From SIG701 sp045611685 (lineage in GTDB: Bacteria > Bacillota > Clostridia > Oscillospirales > CAG-272), in the NCBI GenBank assembly GCA_045611685.1, contig JAZKXO010000107.1, positions 1 to 7,384 on the forward strand: 7,384 nucleotides of DNA. The letters run 5' to 3'. Position 1 is the stretch's first letter; each line of letters starts with the position of its first letter. A program made the translations under genes and the position numbers. Of this stretch, positions 1-5,605 are shown in pieces. Under the pieces are notes generated by a model. That model saw only the letters and a program-made list of their open reading frames with translations. It ran no database searches and had not been told where the DNA came from.

Positions 1-141
1 ACTGGATTCGAGAAATTCCAAATCACCTTGCCCCCGTCCATCGTGGAACGGCTCGAAAAGTTCATGCGGGACGAGGAAAGACCGAGGTCGTGGTGTATTC
101 AGAAAGCACTCGATGAATGGTTGAAAAAGAAGGGCTATTGA
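1..141 (+). CDS. Ribbon-helix-helix (CopG/Arc-like) DNA-binding protein, C-terminal part
   Basis: The frame is open from base 1 and ends at TGA 139-141. This gives 46 residues of a protein whose start lies outside the window. The visible part has the outline of a ribbon-helix-helix domain: a short beta strand (KFQITLP), a first helix (PSIVERLEKFMRDEE), a basic turn (RPRSW) and a second helix (CIQKALDEWLKKKGY) that ends the protein. In this family the strands of a dimer pair and enter the DNA major groove, and such proteins commonly act as small transcriptional repressors or antitoxins. The gene converges on the tail operon, so it is transcribed separately. It may belong to the phage (regulator) or to flanking DNA. 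No toxin partner is visible, and any partner would have to lie upstream of the window. The fold call is fairly secure; the function is not. Confidence 0.75.
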   Translation, partial: TGFEKFQITLPPSIVERLEKFMRDEERPRSWCIQKALDEWLKKKGY

Positions 142-152
142 TTAGCCCTTCT
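123..152 (-). terminator. Rho-independent terminator of the tail operon
   Basis: Bases 128-137 (AGAAGGGCTA) and 143-152 (TAGCCCTTCT) form a perfect 10-bp stem around a 5-base loop. Read on the minus strand, the stem is followed directly by a run of T (complement of the A-run at 124-128), which is the classic intrinsic terminator layout. It lies downstream of the last minus-strand gene of the tail operon. On the plus strand the hairpin is followed by CGCTCTTT, a poorer U-tract, so weaker termination of the RHH gene is possible. The stem and T-run overlap the last codons of that gene. Confidence 0.8.
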
Positions 153-162
153 CGCTCTTTAC

Positions 163-194
163 TGGTGTATATTGCTATCCATCAATACACACTA
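163..194 (+). repeat. Imperfect inverted repeat, possible plus-strand terminator
   Basis: TGGTGTATATTG (163-174) can pair with CAATACACACTA (183-194) around an 8-base loop, with one G-T wobble and one A-C mismatch in 12 positions. A T-rich stretch (GGTTTCCTTTT, 197-207) follows a few bases later on the plus strand. It could be a weak second terminator for the convergent RHH gene. The stem is AT-rich and imperfect, so a chance hairpin or an operator-like site is also possible. Confidence 0.35.
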
Positions 195-201
195 ATGGTT
201 T

Positions 202-231
202 CCTTTTAGTTAGCATCCGAAATCTAAAAGG
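202..231. repeat. Inverted repeat in the convergent intergenic region
   Basis: CCTTTTAG (202-209) and CTAAAAGG (224-231) are exact reverse complements separated by 14 bases. No T-run follows on either strand, so it does not look like an intrinsic terminator. It could be a protein-binding site or chance. No function can be assigned from the sequence. Confidence 0.3.
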
Positions 232-281
232 GTACGTCAGCTTGTTTGCTAATGCGCCATCATATTTTTACGAATTGTTGA

Positions 282-464
282 TTATTCGCTTTTGCCCTTG
301 TTCTCTGCTTCTTTGTCCATCTTCGCCCCGCAGTATGGGCAATAACTGTAATCATCTGCTCCCACGCAAAGCCTTTTACAGACAGAACAGTTCGCCAATG
401 GCCACAAGCTTTTCGGGTCTTTTATCCAGTGCCCGTGTTTAGTCGGTTCATCTATGCACATCAT
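282..464 (-). CDS. Small zinc-ribbon protein, phage-associated
   Basis: This 60-residue protein carries two CxxC knuckles, C26-S-V-C29 and C42-P-Y-C45-G, separated by 12 residues. That is the usual spacing of a single zinc ribbon. The YCPYCGAKMD segment at the second knuckle is the hallmark of a widespread class of tiny Firmicute phage proteins of unknown role. The C-terminus is charged and probably disordered (KEAENKGKSE). No signal peptide or membrane segment is seen. It follows the fibre gene after 17 bases and is the last gene before the operon terminator, so it should be made with the late structural genes. Two ATG codons lie in tandem (464 and 461); the ribosome binding site is 4 bases from the first and 7 from the second, so translation may begin at Met2. 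Binding of zinc is inferred from the cysteines. Confidence 0.75.
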   Translation of the reverse strand: MMCIDEPTKHGHWIKDPKSLWPLANCSVCKRLCVGADDYSYCPYCGAKMDKEAENKGKSE

Positions 465-468
465 TATT

Positions 469-476
469 CCTCCCCC
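469..476 (-). promoter_or_regulatory. Ribosome binding site of the zinc-ribbon gene
   Basis: The minus strand reads GGGGGAGG, then AATA, then ATGATG. The core GGAGG is strong. Its 4-base distance to the first ATG is short, while the 7-base distance to the second is near the usual optimum, so the start is ambiguous by one codon. Confidence 0.65.
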
Positions 477-481
477 TTAAC

Positions 482-2458
482 TCAGTTGAACAGCATCGAA
501 AACAGGTAGCCATCGCCATACAAGACGAACAGATATTGCCCAAATACAGCGGCAGACTCAATCTCAACCGCATGATTCTGCAAAGCAGACATATTTACTT
601 TAGCGATTTGCTTACCACCGGCCAGATTGTAGATGAGCATTGCGTTTTCGGCGGCCTTTGTTCCCATTGTCGTACCGCCATGCCCAAACATAGCGAACAT
701 CTTCCCACTATGGGCTGTTCCGCCCTGCATGTAGAAGGCATCGTAAGGAAGTATAAACTCATCCAGCACGTCAGCGGCGGTGAGCACGACAGTCTCGTTC
801 GACAAGCTCGGCAATGAGTATTTGTGAATTACGAATCTGTTCTCATTGTCATGCGCTTCTTCGCTGCCGTTTGTCCGATATTTTGAACTATACGTCCACA
901 AATAACCTCCATCGACGTAGAAATTCGGCGTGTTAAACTCGGAGACGTAGTTATACTCCGAAAAATCTGTATAGTCAATGGAGATCGTTTGTATCCTTGT
1001 GGTGCTGTAGGTGCTGTCGAATCTCTCTACAACGCAGTAACCGGCCACGGAACCCGCGACACCGCCGGTAACATACAGTAGCGGCAGAGCGTCCGAATTA
1101 TTGTAAAACTGCCCAAACGAGCAAGTATTACAATGCAGCGAGTCCGATAACGCCGAAAGCTGACCGGTTTTAGAAACAGACCCGGTAAACGGTTCCAGAT
1201 CATAAACATTGAAATATCCGGTATTATACAGGGCGATCAGCTTATTGCCATGAACGGCGATAGATTGGAGCGCCTTGCTTGACAGCGCACTGGCGATATG
1301 GCCGAACAAGCCATAATCGAACGACTGTTTCAGGGTTATTCGTTCGCCCATATACTCATACTTTCCGGAAGTATCAATAAACGAATAGTCACGAATCAAA
1401 ACCACGTCGCCGGGATTAAAGTCCGTAATTCTATGGGTAACGACGTCGCCATTTGGTTTCTTCTCAGCTATGGCAATGGTAAATCCCTGAGACTTGATGT
1501 CAAACAGACCCTTATAAATCGTAACCTTTGTCGAGTCTATGGCCGTTGCCTCAGTCACCAGCTTGCTTTGATTATCTTCTGGTTTACCAGAGGCAATGGA
1601 ATATGTGGTGAAAACGAGTCTCCAGTAGTTACCTTCTGCGCTGACCGGCTTTTTGACGAGTATGGTAACAGACCGGGAATCTTCATAAGGGATAATTTGC
1701 GTAAAGGCGACCTGCTGTGCGTTTGATGTGCTGGCAGACGTGCCATTCCGCAGAGCAGGATAAGATGCGATATAATTATCCACCTTATCGGCGTTCTGGC
1801 GCGTATAATCGTCAACAGCATCAATCACGGAAAGCAGATGCCCGGTATAGTTAGAGTATATTTTGATGGTACAATCGTAATCGGTAATCGCTACTGTAGA
1901 CCCATCCTCTTTTTTGATACCGATTATTAAATTTCCATCACCCGGCGCAATGTATTCTTTCAGTTCGGTCGTATGCACCCAACCCGTAGACCCATCTGCC
2001 GTTGTTGATCCGGTTGGGTATATGGCAAGCATAACATACAGCGTGCCAGATGAATACTGGACTCTATCACCCTTTTTGATTGGAATTAGGTTTGTATTAC
2101 AAAGCCGTTTGTCCCAGCTGGTGATTGAGCCATTTTCCCACGCGCCACGGGTAAGGTCGGATTGCGCTATGAGGATATATTCGTTAAAAGCGCTCTTTAA
2201 GTCAGCGATCTCGTCGCCGGTTTTCTTCGCGTCAGCCGCCGCGCCGGTGGTGGCAAGGGTGGCGTCAACGGCCGGGATCGCCGCCTCTACCGCTGCGATC
2301 GCTTCGCCGGTCGCTTTGGAATCAGCTGCCGCGCCTTCGATGGCAAGGGTATCGTCTACCACATACCCGGTTTCCGGGTCAACGTGCTCGCCGAGCCAAT
2401 CTTCGACCGCGCCAACGGTCAGAGCTGCGCCAAGCAGTACGTGATCTTTTTTCTCCAT
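482..2458 (-). CDS. Tail fibre / receptor-binding protein with probable beta-propeller C-terminus
   Basis: This 658-residue protein is the largest complete gene in the window. It lies near the end of the tail operon, the usual place for an adhesin. Residues 1-36 are a short attachment-like region (EDWLGEHVDPETG). Residues 37-54 and 67-84 are two copies of a GAAADxKxTGxxI linker 30 residues apart, followed by a helical stretch. Residues about 97-202 look like a beta-sandwich of carbohydrate-binding type (CNTNLIPIKKGDRV, ending ITDYDCTIKIYS). Residues about 233-360 look like a second beta-rich module. Residues about 385-658 contain blade-like beta repeats (SIAVHGNKLIALYNTGYFNVYDL; SGKMFAMFGHGG with AMLIYNL; ESAAVFGQYLFVLYGDGYL), suggesting a propeller or similar repeat fold. 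No signal peptide or peptidase motif is visible, and no enzymatic activity can be claimed. The ATG at 2458 has AAGGAGG seven bases upstream. The role in binding the host surface is inferred from position and architecture. Confidence 0.75.
   Translation of the reverse strand: MEKKDHVLLGAALTVGAVEDWLGEHVDPETGYVVDDTLAIEGAAADSKATGEAIAAVEAAIPAVDATLATTGAAADAKKTGDEIADLKSAFNEYILIAQSDLTRGAWENGSITSWDKRLCNTNLIPIKKGDRVQYSSGTLYVMLAIYPTGSTTADGSTGWVHTTELKEYIAPGDGNLIIGIKKEDGSTVAITDYDCTIKIYSNYTGHLLSVIDAVDDYTRQNADKVDNYIASYPALRNGTSASTSNAQQVAFTQIIPYEDSRSVTILVKKPVSAEGNYWRLVFTTYSIASGKPEDNQSKLVTEATAIDSTKVTIYKGLFDIKSQGFTIAIAEKKPNGDVVTHRITDFNPGDVVLIRDYSFIDTSGKYEYMGERITLKQSFDYGLFGHIASALSSKALQSIAVHGNKLIALYNTGYFNVYDLEPFTGSVSKTGQLSALSDSLHCNTCSFGQFYNNSDALPLLYVTGGVAGSVAGYCVVERFDSTYSTTRIQTISIDYTDFSEYNYVSEFNTPNFYVDGGYLWTYSSKYRTNGSEEAHDNENRFVIHKYSLPSLSNETVVLTAADVLDEFILPYDAFYMQGGTAHSGKMFAMFGHGGTTMGTKAAENAMLIYNLAGGKQIAKVNMSALQNHAVEIESAAVFGQYLFVLYGDGYLFSMLFN
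2207..2350 (-). repeat. Two 90-base direct repeats encoding fibre linker units
   Basis: The plus-strand segments 2232-2260 and 2322-2350 match at 24 of 29 positions and lie exactly 90 bases apart. They encode two 30-residue-period copies of TLAxxGAAADxKxTGxxI (fibre residues 37-54 and 67-84, 12 of 18 identical). They probably form helical or coiled-coil spacers between the tail-attachment end and the binding domains. Copy number could change by recombination. Confidence 0.7.
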
Positions 2459-2465
2459 GTTACCG

Positions 2466-2472
2466 CCTCCTT
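2466..2472 (-). promoter_or_regulatory. Ribosome binding site of the fibre gene
   Basis: AAGGAGG on the minus strand lies seven bases before the fibre ATG. It overlaps the TAA stop of the upstream 89-residue gene (2471-2473), so the two genes are probably translationally coupled. It fixes the fibre start at 2458. Confidence 0.8.
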
Positions 2473-2740
2473 ATTCCCCGGGCGCGTCATCCACGTCGGG
2501 CAGAGTGCCGCGTACAGCGGCCCAGCCGTCAAGACCCAGCTGCGCTACCATCGTCATATCATCGTTCCACACCGTGGTGCCCGCGGTGCATTCCAGCTCT
2601 TCGCCGTTGATGTTCTCGGCCACCGCGATGGGTTCGCTGCCGGTGGTATCAACATACGGCAGAGTGCCGTCGTCAGAGATCAGGAAGGTGCGAATCTGCG
2701 CGCCGGGAAGAATGGGATTGTCCAAGCATTTCAGTGCCAT
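2471..2740 (-). CDS. Hypothetical phage tail-operon protein, 89 residues
   Basis: I do not recognise this family. The protein is acidic, especially near its end (LPDVDDAPGE), has no membrane segment or signal peptide, and has only two cysteines (C5 and C51), with no metal-binding pattern. It is probably beta-rich in the first two thirds (QIRTFLISDDGTLPYVD; PIAVAENINGEELECTAGTT). Translation is well supported: GGAGGT (2747-2752) lies six bases before the ATG, the upstream gene ends 17 bases earlier, and its own stop overlaps the ribosome binding site of the fibre gene. Position between the lectin-like protein and the fibre suggests a small tail accessory, connector or fibre-assembly protein, but this is inference from context only. 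Confidence 0.65.
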   Translation of the reverse strand: MALKCLDNPILPGAQIRTFLISDDGTLPYVDTTGSEPIAVAENINGEELECTAGTTVWNDDMTMVAQLGLDGWAAVRGTLPDVDDAPGE

Positions 2741-2757
2741 GTTGATACCTCCGTAAA

Positions 2758-3369
2758 TTATTCAAACCAGAATTTAAAGATGTCTATTGACCTTGTGCCG
2801 TCATAGTCACCGCGAGACCGACAGTTCACGATCGCGCGATACTGCCCGCCGGCGATACCGGCGGAAAGTGTCAGCTCCAGCGTTGTCGTGGCGTCGCTGG
2901 AAAGTTCATAAATGCCCGACAGCTGCCCGCCGGCGCTTGTGTCCATTGAGTTCGGTGCATTGTCAGGCAATACGCCCCAGTTGATATAAATGGACGTGCC
3001 GCTTGACCTTCGCACTCGCACACACATCTTTGTTGCGCCGGACGGAACCGTAATCAAATTCGTTGTGCATACGTGCGCGTTGTGGTTTACCGCGGCATAT
3101 CCGACCTGCGACGCGATATAGATATTCATGTAACCGTATGCGTCAACGTTTGAAAAACTATACCCGCCTAACGATGTATACTGCGGACGGGTCAAAAGAT
3201 TGCCGCTCCACGGTATTCCGCTTATCCATCCATGATCGAACAGCACGGATTCCGCCGGGCCGGGCGTGCCCTTCGTGTAAATCAGGTCTGTGCCCTTCCA
3301 CACGTTCACGACCTCGTCCGCGCCCAGCCAAATGCCGTTCACCTGTTGTGTGCCAAGATATATCGGCAT
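2758..3369 (-). CDS. Probable accessory tail/adsorption protein with N-terminal 10-residue repeats and beta-sandwich
   Basis: This 203-residue protein begins with three tandem units of ten residues (IYLGTQQVNG, IWLGADEVVN, VWKGTDLIYT; residues 3-32) of a [IV][YW]xGxxx[VI] pattern that I associate with gut Firmicute phage tail proteins. A Gly/Pro linker (KGTPGPAE, 33-40) follows, then a beta-rich region to the end. Residues about 101-203 resemble a carbohydrate-binding-type sandwich: CTTNLITVPSG at 101-111 parallels CNTNLIPIKKG at fibre residues 120-130, and both modules end in a hydrophobic strand (SIDIFKFWF here). The start ATG follows the upstream stop by two bases and has GGAGAG six bases upstream. 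It likely sits on the baseplate or tail tip as an accessory adhesin. The repeats could be its docking element. No function is proven by sequence alone. Confidence 0.6.
   Translation of the reverse strand: MPIYLGTQQVNGIWLGADEVVNVWKGTDLIYTKGTPGPAESVLFDHGWISGIPWSGNLLTRPQYTSLGGYSFSNVDAYGYMNIYIASQVGYAAVNHNAHVCTTNLITVPSGATKMCVRVRRSSGTSIYINWGVLPDNAPNSMDTSAGGQLSGIYELSSDATTTLELTLSAGIAGGQYRAIVNCRSRGDYDGTRSIDIFKFWFE
3274..3363 (-). repeat. Three tandem 10-residue units at a protein N-terminus
   Basis: Residues 3-32 of the 203-residue protein divide into three units with the pattern [IV]-[YW]-x-G-x-x-x-[VI]-x-x. The period is exactly 30 bases, but similarity is at the protein level rather than the DNA level, which suggests an old structural repeat of short beta hairpins rather than a recent duplication. 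Confidence 0.65.
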
Positions 3370-3371
3370 GG

Positions 3372-3995
3372 TTAACTCTCCGTCTGTATGGTAATGTACC
3401 CCGCCGCACCGGACGAACCTTCGCGGAGCGTGTACGTGGTGCTATCGATGATAAGCTGAGAAACGGCAGAAACCGCCGCGCCGTTTACCCAACTGCGCCC
3501 GCCGTTTCCGTCCGTGGCGAGCACCTGCCCGCTTGTGCCTTCTGTCGCCGGTTCGGTGATCTTATCGTCAAGCGCGGCAAGCAGTGTTTCAAGGGACGGG
3601 TATTCGTCGCCATAATCCGCCACCGCGCCGGTCTGAGTAGCCACCACCGTGCCGTCCACGATGAGCACCGTGCCCAGATTGCTGTCGCTTTCTTCCACCT
3701 TGATGGCGAGCGTGTACGGGCCTTCCACGGCGTAACAATTTGCCGTCAGCGTCACGGAAACCGTGTTCGTTGACTTCGTGCCTGTAAGGTACACCGTCTG
3801 CCCGTCCGGGCGGATAAAATAGCCTTTTACGACCGCGGAACCGCCGGGAGTGTACGCGTTGCCGCCCTGTGTCAGCTTCGCCGCGAAAACGTCCGCCGCG
3901 ATGTCCGCCAGACCGATCGGCCGCGGTTCACGGATGCGCCTGATGCCGTCGTTCAGTTCTACCGGCACTGTGAGAGTGTGTGTAATGTTCGGCAT
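3372..3995 (-). CDS. BppU-like upper baseplate / tail protein
   Basis: This 207-residue protein has the features of the N-terminal domain of Firmicute siphophage upper baseplate proteins: alternating beta strands around residues 30-125, with VVKGYFIRPDGQTVYLTG, then EGPYTLAIKV and TVLIVDGTVVATQTG. Such domains attach to the Dit/Tal hub and carry receptor-binding proteins. A short helix (SLETLLAALDDKI, 134-146) leads to a GTSGQVLATDGNGGRSW linker (153-169) and a small C-terminal module (STTYTLREGSSGAAGYITI, 185-203). The start ATG (3993-3995) overlaps the TAA of the preceding Tal gene by one base (TAATG) and has AGAGGAG eight bases upstream, so the two are probably translationally coupled. At about 207 residues it is shorter than BppU proteins that carry large C-terminal extensions, so binding domains may be supplied by the next genes. 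Family assignment is by pattern, not by search. Confidence 0.65.
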   Translation of the reverse strand: MPNITHTLTVPVELNDGIRRIREPRPIGLADIAADVFAAKLTQGGNAYTPGGSAVVKGYFIRPDGQTVYLTGTKSTNTVSVTLTANCYAVEGPYTLAIKVEESDSNLGTVLIVDGTVVATQTGAVADYGDEYPSLETLLAALDDKITEPATEGTSGQVLATDGNGGRSWVNGAAVSAVSQLIIDSTTYTLREGSSGAAGYITIQTES

Positions 3996-5605
3996 TAGCT
4001 TAACTCCTCTTTGAGCATTGTGATCGTGTCAGGGGAAAGTTTCTTCGGACGGATGCACCCGTCAACAAGGTTATAACCGCCAACGTCGCGCCCGCCGTAA
4101 TCAAACACGTTCGCCAGTGTTATCTTGTTATATCGCTGGTTCACTGCGTCCCAATCATAAGCCGCGACCTGAATCGTGTACTCGATGCCGCTTCGCGCGT
4201 CTTTCACGGTCACATTGTCATACAGGAATATTTTTTGCAGACCCTTGTATTGCGCGTATTCCGCGGTGTCACCGATGAGCGTGAAATCGACTTCCAGCGA
4301 CACGGTGAGCTTATCGGCATTGTCCACCGAAAAACGCCGTTCCGCCATTTCCTGCATATGTTCCAGAAGCGCGGCCTCTGTCCATGTTCCGCCCTGTCCG
4401 TCATCGCCGCCCACCTTCCCGTCCACCTTGAGATATTCGGTTCGTATTACGCGGTATGTGTCGATTATCGGACTATCCACCCATACATCGGGCAGATATA
4501 ACGGGTCGCCGTCGGATTTCTGCGCCACCGGGATGACGCGGTTTATCAGCTTGTCGTTTGAACGTTTCCACTTGACGCCGCGAAGGTTCGCGCCATAACG
4601 GAGCGTTACGCCGCGGTCGGCGGACGTATTCTTGTTCAAAAAGATGTCCCAGTTATCGCGGATCAGTTTTGCTTTGAAGTAATTAACTAAACCACTGTCA
4701 GGGTCGAGCAAAGCGTTTACGGGGTTCTTCCAGCTGAAGTCCCCGGTATATGTTCCGTCATCACTCGTCAGATTCGTGGCGATGGTGGATTCCGTATCGA
4801 ACAAAAGCGCGTCCCGGATGCGGGCAAGCGCGACCGCCGGTTCGACCGCGGTGACGGCGCATTCCCGCACCATGTTCCCGCTTAAATCATAACTGACGTG
4901 CCGCGCGCGCACGGTAACGGTCTTATTGTTCGTATCTTCGCTGATTTCGTAGACCCTTAAAAGCTGTTCGGAAACCGTGCGTTCTGGCACTTCCTCGACC
5001 GTTTCGGTTCGAACGTATTGCGTATACGATTTCTGAATATATCCTTGAATGCCGTTGTGCGTCTGAACGTATAACCAATAAGCGTTATACTCTGAAATTA
5101 GATACAGTTCATCATCGACGGCAGGATTCACCAGTACAGGCGAGCCGCTTGTATAGTTGGCGATCTCTTTCCATCCGGCCGGATTTTGCGGCGGCGGGAT
5201 GTTTGCCGCTTCGCCTTGTATGTAATACAACGCTTCATAGTTTTGCCCGTTGTATGTGCATTTCTGGCCCTGATTGACGTTTTGTTCAATGTCGCTCCAC
5301 GCCATGTACGTGATTCTGGTCGGCGCGTTCGGTTTCGCACGGATCGCCGCGCCCGTCGTGGTAACTTTGTAGATGTCCACGTTTTCACCGACGATTGCGC
5401 TTTCGATGGTTGCCACCGGAACCGGCACTTTTATGATGTCCTCGTTCTGCATCACGCGCCACGTCCCGCGCTCGTCCATCGGCAGTGTTATCTTCAGTTC
5501 ATAACTGCCGCCAGCCTGTTCGCTCACCACGCAAGACGTCGGTTTTAACACCGCCGTGCCGTTCTTCGTATAATCAAGGTCGTTCAGCGTGTAGAGGTTA
5601 ATCAT
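3995..5605 (-). CDS. Tail hub protein of the Tal / prophage endopeptidase tail family
   Basis: This 536-residue protein directly follows Dit, as Tal (phage minor structural protein, prophage tail endopeptidase family) does. The N-terminus (INLYTLNDLDYTKNG to ELKITLPMD, about 1-63) and the body after residue 205 (EQLLRVYEISEDTNNKTVTVRARHVSYDL; NALLDPDSG; KWKRSNDKLINRVIPV; the end KKLSPDTITMLKEEL) fit this family, which forms a trimeric hub closing the tail tube. Residues about 76-198 look inserted: an SH3-like first half (IYKVTTTGAAIRAKP, 78-92), a carbohydrate-binding-like segment (YNGQNYEAL and PAGWKEI, about 101-150), then an SH3-like second half (YWLYVQTHNGIQGYI, 176-190). No lytic domain follows, so this looks like a short Tal without a cell wall hydrolase. 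The ATG overlaps the Dit stop (ATGA), and AGGAGG lies 11 bases upstream, a long spacing that may rely on coupling. Confidence 0.8.
   Translation of the reverse strand: MINLYTLNDLDYTKNGTAVLKPTSCVVSEQAGGSYELKITLPMDERGTWRVMQNEDIIKVPVPVATIESAIVGENVDIYKVTTTGAAIRAKPNAPTRITYMAWSDIEQNVNQGQKCTYNGQNYEALYYIQGEAANIPPPQNPAGWKEIANYTSGSPVLVNPAVDDELYLISEYNAYWLYVQTHNGIQGYIQKSYTQYVRTETVEEVPERTVSEQLLRVYEISEDTNNKTVTVRARHVSYDLSGNMVRECAVTAVEPAVALARIRDALLFDTESTIATNLTSDDGTYTGDFSWKNPVNALLDPDSGLVNYFKAKLIRDNWDIFLNKNTSADRGVTLRYGANLRGVKWKRSNDKLINRVIPVAQKSDGDPLYLPDVWVDSPIIDTYRVIRTEYLKVDGKVGGDDGQGGTWTEAALLEHMQEMAERRFSVDNADKLTVSLEVDFTLIGDTAEYAQYKGLQKIFLYDNVTVKDARSGIEYTIQVAAYDWDAVNQRYNKITLANVFDYGGRDVGGYNLVDGCIRPKKLSPDTITMLKEELS
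5012..5380 (-). other. SH3-like domain interrupted by a carbohydrate-binding-like segment in Tal
   Basis: This is Tal residues 76-198. Residues 76-100 and 163-198 look like the two halves of a bacterial SH3 domain. Residues 101-150, between them, carry the Y-x-G-x-x-Y-E-A-L ... N-x-P ... G-W-x-E-I pattern of CBM5/12-type modules. The domain names are by eye. A glycan- or cell-wall-binding role is inference. Confidence 0.5.

Noticed and set aside
142..281. Prophage attachment site
   Set aside because: An att core needs its second copy, which is not in the window. The inverted repeats alone do not show one.
482..1306. Variable region of a diversity-generating retroelement in the fibre C-terminus
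   Set aside because: No reverse transcriptase or second template-like copy is seen in the window, and the C-terminus does not look like the usual C-type lectin target.
1914..2444. Open frame of 176 codons on the plus strand
   Set aside because: It is antisense to the fibre N-terminal region. Its Ala/Ser-rich end is simply the complement of the linker repeats.
3063..3773. Open frame of 236 codons on the plus strand
   Set aside because: It lies antisense to two well-supported tail genes, is rich in Arg and Cys, resembles no domain and has no convincing ribosome binding site. It is a shadow of GC-rich coding sequence.
3995..5605. Cell-wall hydrolase activity of Tal
   Set aside because: Although the family is named for an endopeptidase, no lytic domain or catalytic pattern could be recognised in this 536-residue version.
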